From NCBI GenBank assembly GCA_018340805.1, contig JACMZG010001914.1, positions 14,504,474 to 14,568,473 of the forward strand: 64,000 nucleotides of DNA. The letters run 5' to 3'. How positions within the stretch are numbered: the stretch's first letter is position 1; each line of letters starts with the position of its first letter. The DNA is from Microvelia longipes (lineage: Eukaryota > Arthropoda > Insecta > Hemiptera > Veliidae). The notes beneath the pieces are model-generated. The model searched no databases. It saw only the letters and a list, made by a program, of their open reading frames with translations, and was not told the DNA's origin. This document shows positions 46,980 through 58,724 of this stretch, one piece after another. Both the position numbers and the translations under genes were made by a program.

Positions 46980-47148
46980 AAGACACACGGCTAAAATCAG
47001 TTAACAGCGGAGGAAAATAGTGTTAAGGAAACAATAAGAGTGGCTTGATTTGAAATGGAGGGCGTGGTTTAACATGTAGAAATAACCTCACGTTTCTCTC
47101 ACAATATTTTACCACGCTGTCAACTGATTTTAGTCATGTGTTGTATTA
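46980..47148. mobile_element. MITE with about 28-base terminal inverted repeats
   Basis: ACACACGGCTAAAATCAGTT AACAGCG (about 46983-47010) is inverted at about 47114-47144 (CGCTGTC AACTGATTTTAGTCATGTGT). The interior is about 105 bases and non-coding. A TA target duplication is possible but not certain. Confidence 0.75.
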
Positions 47149-49514
47149 TAGTTTTCGTATTTCAAATTTCTGGACAACCAATTTTATTATTTAAAGCTGT
47201 ATTTTAACCAATATTTGTCAAATCATAATTATCACTGTATTGTTTTCGCTAAAAGAGCTAATGCGTGTTAATTTAAATTTATTTCAAAATTATCCGTTCT
47301 AAAAGCTAATTCGTGTTACTTTAAATTGATTTCAATATTATTAATTAAAACAAAAGTTTTATTGAATCGTTTTTATCTGTTTAAGTTGATAGTGAATTAA
47401 GTATTTTAAGGGCTCAAGATTAATTTTCAAGATATTAAGTGAGCCTTTAATTAAGATATTAAGAGTCGTTTCCCTCGTTATAAATATAAAATATTAAATT
47501 TAATAGTTTTTTAGGCGGTTTGATCGGACGAATTTAACTCATTAGTTATTCATTTGTCCGTAGTGGCCACCCAGCGCTGCAGTGGTTTCCCTTGATGGCC
47601 AGCTGTAACTGTTTAGTCCATTAATATGATCATCACTAAAAAATAATGTTTGAAATAAATTAATACAGATAGCCAAATAAAATAAGTAGAAGCCATAACC
47701 TAATAACATTAAAAAAAGAACAAAAGAGCAATTGATTGGGAAGAAAATGGAGCACAAAAGCATCTCTCATTAAGATTAAGACTTCAAAAAATAAAGTATA
47801 AGAAATGTAAGAATTAAGCCTAACATGTTAAATCTGGACTAAAAAATAGAAAAGAAGAATGTTTAGTCCACAATCTTTGCGTTGGTTATATGATCGGTGC
47901 TAATAGATATACCATAAGAGTGTCCTTCAAAATAATTGTTAGAGTTCACTTACAGCGCAGCTTAGTGAAAGCTAAAATTGGGTATTCAATTATTTAATAA
48001 ATAATTTGGAATTAAATTAAAATAAAATAAAGATAAGCACAAAGACTAAAAATTCAGGAGATGACGTCACTGGTTATGAGCTCGTTTTATGTTATCAAGG
48101 TATTTTTAACCTCCCTTTATAGGAAATAAAAATCTTATCATACTAAATGCAAACGATTTACAAGCAGGGTAGTTTTATCGGTGCGAAACCTTTTTTCCCT
48201 CAAAGAGGGTTTAGATGAATAGATAGTATTTATACGAGATCTTATCAAGGTTTCAAGGGCCAGGAAAAAGGTTAGTTCCTACAGATTTCATACAATTGGA
48301 GGCCCTAGTTGAAATTGAGCTTATACCTAAAGGATTTAAAGTTAGTAAGCTTTTCAAAGCTTTGGATCCAAAAATCTTTTTTTCTAAATCTAGGGGGCAA
48401 GGTTGTTGTGAACTAAATCAAGGCGTATGGAAGTTAGCCAGAACCCTTTTCAAGAGTATATCTACCTTATACTATCTAGAAAAAAACTTTTTTGATATGG
48501 AGTAGATTGTGAACTTATATCTTAAAGGGCAGATCTTTATAGAAACTTTTAAAAATAGAACTACTTTTTATATAAAATTACAAACGGATTTCTTGTTTTT
48601 TAAAATTTTTAAATGAGAACTAGCTACTCAACAAACACAACTTGAAAATAAGTCCTTTTCCTTCAAACGTTTAATTTGAACGTTTGATGTGTCACGGCAG
48701 AGTAAACCCTCATACTTCCCTAAACCATACGAAAAACTTCATAAGCGTCCGTAAAAGAAATCTAATTAGTGTAAGTTATTGATATATTTAATTCTAACCT
48801 ATACCATACCCAAAAAAATTAAGGCCTTCAATACGCACTTCCCTATAACAATACTCCAATGTTTTATTCCCTATAGATTTGTTATTTTTTGAGGAAATAT
48901 TAACCGCAAGTTAAAAAGAATTTGAAGAATAAACTTCCTTCAATACAACAAATATGTGAAATATAATATCAAGGATCTTGAATAAAGGAGATGACGCACT
49001 AAGTTGATTTGCCATAGTGACCCCATCTAAAACTAAAAAATAGAGAGAATTCAACACGAAACACACGTCAAAAACCAACTGCACATGCTTGGTACAAACT
49101 GCGCATGCTTACAGTTCTGACAACAGTGCAGGTCTTAAATTTTAGAGGCAAACTTACCTCTTAATGGTTACCCATTGTTTATTGCTTTAGAAAGTTATAA
49201 ACACACTTAAACTATAGTGAGTTATAATCACTCACTAAAGTGCGTATAGTCCAAAATTTAAAATTAAGTAAGAATAAATAATTTAACAAGCACCACAAAT
49301 GTAACAATCACGAGAAGAACAGAAAAAATGTCGCTACATAATCTGCGTTTGGCGCCTTTTTCCATTATAACGACGGGGAAGGTAAGTTTGCTCCTATTTC
49401 TCTATCTCTTACAACTTCCATGGGATCAGAAATGTTCCTTAATGCGTTATCCCCTTTATTCAAGATCCTTGTATAATATATCCTACTAATCTGATTTTGA
49501 AATAACTCTAATAT
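47149..49514. other. No gene recognised
   Basis: AT-rich. The ORF at 48296-48505 (plus) is in slightly less AT-biased sequence but matches no family I know. A hairpin TCAAACGTT...AACGTTTGA lies near 48663-48687. Confidence 0.45.
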
Positions 49515-49790
49515 AATGAAATAAAACAGAGTCTCTCCACTAATGATATATATTTGACGTATCCAGCTTTCAATCTTAACAGATCATCATCAGTGCCGGC
49601 GAGCAGCGAAGAAAAGAGTTAGGAGACAGCGGTTACAGTTTTGTCTAGAGGTTTGGTTAAAAAATTGTAACCGCTGTCTCCTGACTCTTTTCTTCGCTGC
49701 TCGCCAGCACTGATGATGATCTGTTAAGATTGAAAGCTGGCTATGTCAAATATATATCATTAGACTGTTTTATTTCATTACTTGAAACTC
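49515..49790. mobile_element. Foldback element with hammerhead-like motif in each arm
   Basis: Arms of about 125 bases (about 49519-49643 and 49662-49786) are near-perfect inverted copies (GTAACCGCTGTCTCCTGACT and its inverse). On the plus strand of the right arm, CTGATGA (49710-49716), ATCT/AGAT stem II and GAAAGCTGG (49732-49740) occur. The left arm has the same on the minus strand. The base at the cleavage position reads G, which hammerheads do not accept, so these copies are probably inactive. The ends read GTGGAGAGACTCTGTTTTAT-like. Confidence 0.75.
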
Positions 49791-50694
49791 CACAACTCAT
49801 TTTTCCTTATTTGAACTCTAATATAGTTAAATGTGTTCGATTAACTAAGGCTTTCGTAATTACTAGGTAATGTAAGGCAAAATATTTATGCAAATTATAT
49901 TAAGGTTGCATCCATTCTAAGTGAATTTACAAAAAAGGTATAAACTGAAACTAGATGTTGTTACGACATCATCAATATGTAATAAACTTTAACTTAAAGT
50001 TCTAACAGTTCTTTCAGAGTTGGACCAACTTAATGCTGTAAATACTATCAACTTTGAAGTGTGACTAGCACTAATAAGGTTCTCACATCTGTCAACAGGT
50101 TTAACTAATGTTGTAGGAACTCTATCTAAAGTTCTAATAACAAGTCACTAAGACTTGCCAAGTAGACTTCTATAGAGTTTAATCGACTTAATTAGAGTTG
50201 TCTATAGAATCCATAGTGATTTTTAATAAAAGGCTAAACTATAATTACTCCTTCCACAAATTTATCTTTTAGAACTACTTTGCTCAATTTCTAAATACAT
50301 GGCATGTATTCACAGTAATATGGTTAAAACTAATTATGTATAATTGTACGGCTTCTTCAAAGAAAATCAAAGAAATTACTAGTTCATTTACTATCTTATT
50401 ATTATCTATTTCATTTCATGTGATTTACATAAAGGGTTAGTAATCATGACTTCAATAATAGCCTTTAGAATACCTATGTGATTCAATGTAATATTGCATT
50501 GTTTAATTCCATACAATTGTGGTATATAATATAATTAGCATTATTAGTAGTGAAATGTAAGTTAAGAAGACAGCAAAGATTAAGGTTTCCGGTGTCTCCT
50601 TTTTCTTTTGTTTGTGATAGTGACATAATAGTGAATTCAGAATTTTAGTGCTTTGAAATTAGGGTTATTCCTAATTAAGAATATAGTGTTCGTT
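49791..50694. other. No gene recognised
   Basis: AT-rich. Several AGTTCTAA/AGTTCTAAC words recur at 49990-50190 without forming a regular array. Confidence 0.45.
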
Positions 50695-51075
50695 ATGAGT
50701 ATTAGGTATGAAGACTTAGATTTTCCGATACTAGTCGCTTCAATGTACATTAAAGAACGTTTCGCTTTCACTGAGGGAGGCATCTTCAAGGGTGTAAAAG
50801 ATTATGGGTGTGATAACAATACTCTACGAAACTGAATTGAAACAGTTCAGTTTCGTAGAGCATGTAAACATAGCTATGCTGTTTTACATCCCTTAAGATA
50901 CCTACCACAGTGGAAGCGAAACTTTGGTTATCAATAGTACAGTTTTGTAGAGCCAGAGCAGTGTGTATAAATCGACGATGTCCTACAAGCTTAATGATAC
51001 CTCCTACTGTGTAAGAGAAAAGTCGCATTCATCATCTTCATAGACGCGGAGACCACCGGAAGACCTACAATTTTA
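50695..51075. mobile_element. Decayed foldback related to the one at 43436-43798
   Basis: GAAGACTTAGATTTTCCGAT (left), GAGACCACCGGAAGACCTAC (right) and TCAGTTTCGTAGAGCAT (centre) are shared with the 43.4 kb element. Three motif relics occur (near 50755-50790, 50895-50925 and 50990-51025), each with CCNAC/GTGG-like stem II, but none keeps the full core. There may have been two overlapping insertions. Confidence 0.65.
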
Positions 51076-51960
51076 TGCCAATGAGATGAACCGCGAATGC
51101 CTAGTTGTATAAGATAGTCAAGTGTCATTTTCCACTCTTGACAATAATGGATCTTGAGTTAATCACTTTGGGACCATTGGAGCCGCTTTATTTTATATAA
51201 GATATACATAACAAGTTTAAGTATGATTCACTCATTTTCAATGAGTAATTTCAATTTCATTCAAAATAATTATAAAAAGTAATCATTCAATATTTCTTAA
51301 GTCTGAAAAAATGGAAGTAAAATAAAAAGTACAAAGCTTGTTTTCACTTCTTTAGTCAATTTATTGAGAGAGTTAGACGATAAGATTTTTTTGCATGCTG
51401 AAGAATAATGACGGTTAAAAAAAAGAATTGACGGATAAAAGCTATGTTTAACTTGAAGTACAGAGTTTTCTATAGAGGAGCTAAAAGAGGAAAATAATCC
51501 TTAAGATACCTTGTAGCTCCTTAGCCTTTCGTCTGCAGACTCTCTACTTTTTGATACTTCATGGCGATTAATATTCAAATCAATTCTTTTTATTTTCCTT
51601 TGATACTTAGCCTAATATTATAAAATAAAAAAGAATATAAAACATTAATAAATGAAGCAACAAATTGCTAAAGTTGTATTTCACTTTTAAGAAGCTTAGA
51701 GAAAGTATTGGGTTTATCAATTTATGTTTTTATTCGTTGATCATGAGGGAATGAAGTAGTTTAATAGTTGACTTTCATTACTGTAAGGCAGCCTATTAGC
51801 GATTCTTTTTAATTTGCAAGAAGGTAGATATGTAGGCATTTAGCCAACTATTATCAGAAAATGAAGCTAAAGAGGTTATTCGGTTAATGAAAATGGAAGA
51901 GATGAGAGAGGGTGATAGATTTCAATTTGACTGCCAGATTCCAAACACACATCATTACAA
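51076..51960. other. No gene recognised
   Basis: AT-rich. Nothing supported. Confidence 0.5.
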
Positions 51961-51961
51961 A

Positions 51962-52012
<51 letters not shown>

Positions 52013-52092
52013 TGTATACATACATATGTATATTATTGTATGTACATACATATATGTATGTATGTATACATACATATGTATATATATATGTG
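51962..52092. repeat. (AT)n followed by (GTAT)n/(ATAC)n microsatellite
   Basis: About 50 bases of AT, then imperfect ATGTATGTAT and ATACATACAT words. It can fold on itself. ORFs here are artefacts. Confidence 0.95.
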
Positions 52093-52651
52093 TTCGTGCA
52101 AGTATGCAGGAGTTTTTCTCTTGCGTCTGGCTCACTTTAATAAGTTTAGACTTGGACACACACTCTCATAACACACACACACATGATAATAGTTAAAGGC
52201 TTTCTTGATTCAAAAGGAAACTTAGCGTATGGCAAGATGTGAGGAGGTTACCGAGCATATCGTTTGTGAAAAATGACAAAGAAATACGCGTGGATTATGA
52301 CAAATATTTTGTTGTTGTTTTTTTCAGTTTTCAGTTTATTATCACGGCATTTTTATTTGTCGTCTTGGATTACCATCCAATTTATTTATTTTACTCACGG
52401 GACTATATTTTTCAGCTAAGTTTTATTAAAATTAGAATAGCTATGTGAGCAGAAAAATGATCACAATCATACGGATGCAGTCGATATCTGCATAATTTTA
52501 CAGATACCCACAGTTCGGTTGTTGTTACCAATACAGTCGGTAACAACAAAGTCGTTGTTGTCGATTTCTGGGATCTGCGGGTGTTGAAACGTCGACATTT
52601 GATAAAATATAACAACAACAGCACAGAGTCAGTGACAATACAACGCTGTGA
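52093..52651. other. No gene recognised
   Basis: A CA run near 52167-52180. The minus-strand ORF at 52412-52723 overlaps the minisatellite and is unsupported. Confidence 0.5.
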
Positions 52652-52895
52652 CCTTATGGAACAACTTAATATTATGAACAACTGGAACAACTCACCAACT
52701 AATATTATGGAACAACTCACCAACTAATATTATGGAACAACTAATATCATGGAACAACTCACCAACTAATATTATGGAACAACTCACCAACTAATATTAT
52801 GGATAATATTATGGAACAACTCACCAACTAATATTATGGAACAACTCACCAACCAATATTATGGAACAACTCACCAACCAATATTATGGTATTGG
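52652..52895. repeat. 25-base minisatellite, about nine units
   Basis: Unit GGAACAACTCACCAACTAAT plus ATTAT. Units are nearly identical, with shortened units near 52735 and 52801 and a C-for-T variant (CCAACCAAT) in the last two, showing recent unequal exchange or slippage. Confidence 0.95.
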
Positions 52896-53770
52896 TTATT
52901 GTTTAAAAGCTAAGATAGGTTATTTACAAAAAAAACTTGGTGTTACGCTTATAACAAACCAATGCTTTCCCCCTTCTTTTAGAAAATAGAAAATCAAAAG
53001 ATTAAGAAGTAATAATATAAAAAAGTATATAAACAACTTTTTCATATAATGATAGAAATAAAATTTTTCAAATCTTAGAAAAAAGAAAAAAAATATCATT
53101 TAAGGAAGAAAAACAAACATTTTCTAAGATTTTCATTGTATAATACAGATACAAACTAATGCATTAGCAACGAAACTATCAATTAGTTAAAAACTTTGAT
53201 ATATCTAGAAGCAAGGGGAAAACAAGCGTCAGACTGTGTTAAAGTGTTTAACGGCTTTCCCTCACTTTCCACAACATAGGAAAGTTTTTCTTCTTTTCAA
53301 ATGTATTGACAGCCCTGAACCTTTAGTAAAGGGGTAAAACTAACTGCTCCCAGTAAATCACCTTTCAAAGAATGATACTCTGGCATTTTTTTCGTTTTTT
53401 TGTAAGGCCCATCTCTCTGAACCTGCAATATTTCTTCCTTTACTTACAGCTACAACGAAACCTCTCTTAATCATTGATTCTTTCTTATAAGCGAAAGAAG
53501 TATATTTTCTTTTCCTTTTTTTCTAGAAATAAAATAATTTATGTTATGTCTCATCGTTTTTAAAAGAAGTATCTGGAAGCGGATATTTTTTGTTGGATTA
53601 AAGATTACAGATGATGATCGTTTATTTTATAAGATAACTATTTTAGTGATAAATTATTTTGTAACCTGATATTGAATTGGTTTTAGCGAATTTTCAAAGA
53701 AAAGTGAGCTTATGAGATCAGCGCCATGGAAAAGGGTTGTATTTTTTTGGAAGTGAGGACTCACTGATCA
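52896..53770. other. No gene recognised
   Basis: AT-rich. Nothing supported. Confidence 0.5.
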
Positions 53771-53771
53771 A

Positions 53772-54130
<359 letters not shown>

Positions 54131-54856
54131 TAAATATTTGAACTAAATTTTATCCCTAGACGTTTCTAAGGAACACGATAACATTTGAAGGCTTTCTTGG
54201 ATCAAAATGAAACTTGGTACGAAAATCGACCTCATTAATGACCCCAACACAATTGTTTATGAAATACGTGTGACGTCATTAATCCAAATTCATTCGTCAA
54301 ACAACAAATTCGTCATTAAAAAGTGATTTGATCAGGCTAAATCTTTATATACATGTACTATGTATGGATAATAAATCTATACGAAGTTCAATGATATTAT
54401 AAGCATAAGTTCCGGATATATCGATGCATTTACAATATAATATACATAAAATACAAACAAATCACGTTATTTGACTAATAAATATAAAAATTCGCTTATA
54501 TCATGGCAGTATACCACTTATTAAACTAGTAATATCATAGATATTATTATAGGGGCCGGCCTATTGGTTAAATTGTGAAACATCGAAAAAGTAACCTGAC
54601 CTCCTTCGCTTGTAAATATAATCAAATAACCAGAACCAAATTACAATAACTTAGTAGAAGAACGCTAAAAACACAAATTAAAACACAAAAAATGTGCGGG
54701 AAGCCGAAATCAATTGATTTATATAGAAATAAACTTAACTTAATTAACTTACACCTTAACTTAATTGTTGAAGGAGGTATCAATGAGGTTACACAGAGCC
54801 CCTGAGAGCCCCAAAAAGATGTTTAGGCCTCTCAATGTATTAAGATGGGCTAGGCC
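54131..54856. other. No gene recognised
   Basis: AT-rich. One TGACGTCA at about 54272 lies in sequence only faintly like the 5S-composite. Confidence 0.45.
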
Positions 54857-55006
54857 CCCTCTAGTATATATCTTTACTAGAGGGATTATTGTTATCCTAA
54901 TACAGGATAACAATCATGTTTTCTTATCATCCTCCTATCGTGGAGGATGATCGCCCATTTGCAGCGCAGACGCTCCAAATGCGGGCCAAGAGGTCAAAGA
55001 TCTCTT
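54857..55006. repeat. Array of five consecutive short hairpins
   Basis: Perfect or near-perfect arms follow each other with 1-11 bases between them. CCCTCTAGTA/TACTAGAGGG (54857-54884); ATTGTTATCCT/AGGATAACAAT (54888-54914); ATCATCCTCC/GGAGGATGAT (54926-54951); GCCCATTTG/CAAATGCGGGC (54953-54986, one bulge); AAGAG/CTCTT (54988-55006, weak). Arm sequences are unrelated to one another. Unknown function. Confidence 0.8.
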
Positions 55007-55165
55007 GTTTTTGTTGTATATATTTAAAGAGAATTAACCAAACATATGGGACATGAATGTTATATAGTAGATCAGCAGGTATTATATTGTGCTTTTGTAT
55101 GATTTGCAATTATAATACTAAGATTAAATTTATATGGATTTTGTAGCCAAAGCTAGTATTTATAG

Positions 55166-55167
<2 letters not shown>

Positions 55168-55215
<48 letters not shown>

Positions 55216-55240
55216 TATATATATGTATGTATGTATGTAT
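55168..55240. repeat. (AT)n plus (GTAT)n microsatellite
   Basis: Alternating AT followed by ATGTATGTATGTAT. Confidence 0.95.
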
Positions 55241-55357
55241 ATATATACGTGGTTTATACCTTAAATCTATAAAGCGTAAACATTTTACAGGGTGCATAGA
55301 TTACTGTTTAACCATTTATAACTTTCTTAGATGGTTATTATTATTCTATAGCTAGTA

Positions 55358-55545
55358 TATCTATGTAGCTCAGTAGATAAGCCTTACATCACCTGAGGGC
55401 TCTTACCTAATTAAAACGATTTCAGGCCAACTTAATTTTAATATTAATCATGTGTTAACAACTTTAAAAACATATATTCGTATAAATATTTTTGTGCATA
55501 CTATATTTGGTGGAAATAAAGAATTTATTATTATTATCTATTGGT
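55358..55545 (+). repeat. tRNA-derived SINE candidate with (ATT)n tail
   Basis: TGTAGCTCAGTAGATAAG at about 55362 is a good tRNA D-arm/box A. A T-arm is only weakly visible (AACGATTTCAGG, about 55417). The unit ends TTTGGTGGAAATAAAGAATT then TATTATTATTAT at about 55540, as expected for a SINE mobilised by a partner that recognises an A/T-rich 3' end. The clover-leaf is not intact. Confidence 0.5.
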
Positions 55546-56204
55546 TACTAATTCGTTAGGATTTATGTATTATAATTTCAGAATTTTTTATGGTAATGGG
55601 TTATTGCGCATACCAGGGTTTTGAATATTTAACTACAATGTCTCTAGTATTTGTATTTCTATGGAGTTCTAACCTTGAAACGTAACTTACAACCTTCATA
55701 GTTTACTAAAAGGAGTTTAAGGAGACTCAAGGGACTTGCTAAAGATGTTTTAACCCTCCGAGTATAACAAGATAGTAATGCTGACTCCAGTCATAACATC
55801 TGCATAACATCAAACTTTCCTTTATATCCTATAAACTGCAATAATAGCTTTGTCCAGCCAAAGCATTAATTATTCAACTAGCTTAGCTAGGTGGGGCATG
55901 AACGAATACAACAACTATAACGGAGTCACGAACTAAGGCCATAAAAAAGTAGGAATAACAATGAGCTTCAAAAAATGTTAATAATTCGAAGAACTTATAG
56001 TGAACAAAAGTGGTTCACCTTCTTCGCAATCTAATTTTCATATTTTATTAAAACTAACAAAACTATTGGTTATAAAATAATTGGGACAATTTTACCCAAA
56101 TTATTGTGAGGTTTGGGTAAAACTTGCGTTAAACCAAGTTGTTGCGTTAACCCAAAGTATATGGGTAAAGTATTGTGTGACCAATAAAAATAAACATTAG
56201 AAAT
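55546..56204. other. No gene; possible tiny inverted element
   Basis: At 56085-56176 ACAATTTTACCCAAATT and TTTGGGT...GGGTAAAGTATTGT are roughly inverted, around a duplicated GCGTTAA word. This might be a MITE of about 90 bases. No gene seen. Confidence 0.35.
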
Positions 56205-57145
56205 TGTTTATAATTTCTCCTGAATTATCCGTTACAGGAGTTTTAAAGACTTTCGAACTCAAGGCATGGTTTTATAAAATTGTCTCTCTGAATGTGTATG
56301 TCTCTGTTATCATTGTGACTCCTAGTGTATTTTAGCTAGAGCTAGAGTTTAAACTTAATGAAATAAATTAAGGACTATTGTAGAATTCGGAAAATAATTG
56401 TTTCACGACGTCAAAAAATTTGAAAATTCAAGAAACGCGGATAAATGTTTAGATCTATTTGCAATCAAGCAGCATTGCAGTCATATATAAAACCAAACAA
56501 ATGTGCTATTTCATAGTCAGCATTAGTTCAATTTTAATCAAATTACATGTATACATTTCTTTAAAATAAAAATTTTTTAATAATCCAAGTAAGTTAAAAA
56601 TTGGTATAATTGTATCTCATTATATAATAAATAAGTACACTAAGGCCCTTATTCAAAGACATATTCTACACCTAAACCTAAACATTTTCCTTAAAGGCTC
56701 CTTAAGGAACTTTGAAGGCTTCCTTAAGGAGACCTAACATTTTCCTTACCTAAACTGTAAAAATAATATTTTCTTTAAGGGCTCCTTAAGGAACCTATAA
56801 GGTTTCCTTAAGGAGACCTAACATTTTCCTTACCTAAACTGTAAAACTAATATTTTCTTTAAGGGCTCCTTAAGGAAAATGTCGTTAAATACGAGCCTAA
56901 GTTTCACGACAATACAGTTAGTCTCTACTGTTTTGTGGCATCACAAAGGTCAGTCACAATTAATCTACGTCTGAGGACGAGCGAAATGAGTTCGATAGAC
57001 GTACTGCACACGAATTCGCTGATTTCCATATTCTGGGAAAATCAGTGGAATGGAATCAAGTTCATAGTAGTGAGAATGAGCGTAGTCGATTCTATAAGAT
57101 AAGGAAAGTTCTGAGGCATCTCGTACCGGATTTTTCTCTCTAAAT
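56205..57145 (+). repeat. 5S-composite repeat, near full length, split by a MITE
   Basis: The ATTATCCGTTACAGGAG block, the TGTGTATGTCTCTGTTATC stretch, ACGACGTCAAAAA near 56405 and AATAAGTACACTAA come first. The MITE (56644-56897) follows, then GTTTCACGACAATACAG, a badly decayed 5S-like part (56934-56960), tail units (CTGAGGACGAGCGAAATGAG at 56972, GAGAATGAGCGTAGTCGATTC at about 57072) and the end CATCTCGTACCGGATTTTT at about 57118. Confidence 0.8.
56644..56897. mobile_element. Harbinger-like MITE, 254 bases, TAA target duplication
   Basis: The terminal inverted repeats are GGCCCTTATTCAAAGACAT (left) and GGCTCGTATTTAACGACAT (right, inverted), flanked by TAA at 56641-56643 and 56898-56900. 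Removing the element and one TAA restores the host repeat (AAGTACACTAAGTTTCACGA). The 3-base TWA duplication and GG-start ends fit PIF/Harbinger. The interior holds about two units of an 84-base tandem repeat rich in CCTTAAGG words (unit starts at 56721 and 56805). No transposase. Confidence 0.85.
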
Positions 57146-57879
57146 TGTTAGTGATTTAACTTTGCTACTACTAGAATGCTAGAAAAATTACGTCTGAAAA
57201 TTACCAATACCTTAGTAAATCCTTGATAAGCTATTATTGTACTAGTTTATCCATCCTTAAGGGCTATTATAGGGATAAAGTACCAGGCATGATTGAAGTC
57301 TAAGGTCGTTTGCAAGGTCCCCTAGCTATTGGCCTTATAAACGATTGTTTTCCAGATAAACCAACCATAAAGGAAAATGCAGTTGTATTTGTCTGGGCTT
57401 GAATTATAGATTTTCCTAAAGTATTTGCTTAGTGATCCCTTTCTTAAGTATCTCATTAAAGAGCTTTAAGATTCTTAAGTTACTATTATAAGAGGATATA
57501 CAAGTAAACCCCAATTTAAGAAACATAAGAATGGGATGCCTTCTGAATTTCGTTTTTTCTAGAAATAAAATTAAGAAAACAATGGATTTACTCTTAAAAT
57601 AGACAAAAATCAACAATAAATATTATTACAACTAAATAATAATAAACGTAATATATCAAATAATACTAACTAATTATAATATCTCTAATCGATGCTAGCA
57701 AATATATATCTTTTGTTTTTTTCTTAAAAGATAAAAATATTTAAAGAATTTATTTCCTCGATAAAATGTTTCCATATCTGCATACAAGCAATACAACATC
57801 ATGAGTACCCTTAACAGACAAAAGATGTATAAAGACTACATTTTATCCCAAGTCCTTGGAGAGGATATAATTTTTTTAC
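57146..57879. other. No gene recognised
   Basis: AT-rich. Nothing supported. Confidence 0.5.
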
Positions 57880-58015
57880 ATTTTCTCATTTATACCGTAG
57901 GTATAGGAAAAGTATTGTGTTTGCAAAAAAATCCGAAACTGGGATATCAACGGAATTATCAGTTTCAAGTTTTCTTTATGACCTACTGAGCCGTTTCTAG
58001 TCTGTTATAGGAAAA
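57880..58015 (+). repeat. 5S-composite repeat, head portion only
   Basis: ATTTATACCGTAGGTATAGG AAAAGTATTGTGTTTGCAAA, then CCGAAACTGGGATATCAACG and ACCTACTGAGCCGTTTC. This is the clearest plus-strand copy of the palindromic head. Confidence 0.75.
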
Positions 58016-58724
58016 TTTTTTTATCTACTCACGGCAGCAAAATTAGCAAAATGTCATTTTACCTACACTGTCAAACAATACGGGAAATATTTTAAAACAG
58101 TACGCAAAATGTTTCAAAACAGTACGCAAAATGTATTGGTAATGAAAAAAGTACTAGGGAGTTATGGCTCATTTAAATAACATGGGAAACAAGTCAAAAC
58201 TCCCTAGGTGGAAAAAATGAATGAGCGGAGGTAATTATTTTACGAATTATTGCGTGAATTTCGGTATTGTTTAATTTTGTAAACTATGATTTATTCTAGC
58301 TTGTTTCTAATATGTAACTTTCTTTATTGTTACTTAAAATTACGATATTATTATTAAATGTTTAACATTTAACATTTGTTTATCTAATAATATATAATGT
58401 TTTGGAAACAAATTGGCAACACTGATAATTTTGGCATTAAATTAAATATTTAGCAGCTGCTTATGAATCGACAGATTTTTAATGTTTAAGTCGTCAGATT
58501 TTGTATTTCAAGTATATAAAGTTACAAAATTAGAACGTTATCAAAAACTAAATCTGTAAACTTAAGTTAAGTTACTAAAACATAATGAGTGAGAACAACA
58601 GTGAAGTGAATAAAGATACAAACATTATTGACTGTTTGGTTCTAAATTAAAATTGCGGAAATTGCTTTTATTTTAGTTTTAATTTTATTTGATATTTATT
58701 TAATATTAATACTCTGGTAGATAT
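58016..58724. other. No gene recognised
   Basis: AT-rich. AAAACAGTACGCAAAATGT occurs twice (about 58094 and 58116), followed by CTAGGGAGTT...AACTCCCTAG inverted words. Nothing else supported. Confidence 0.45.

Noticed and set aside
48296..48505. 69-codon plus-strand ORF
   Set aside because: Reads cleanly but matches no family I recognise, and no splice sites or neighbouring exons support it.
54190..54310. Possible further 5S-composite copy around a TGACGTCA site
   Set aside because: Only the octamer and a GAAACTTGG word agree; order and flanks do not match the family.
56085..56176. Possible MITE of about 90 bases with ACAAT...ATTGT ends
   Set aside because: Arms are short and mismatched and no target duplication is visible.
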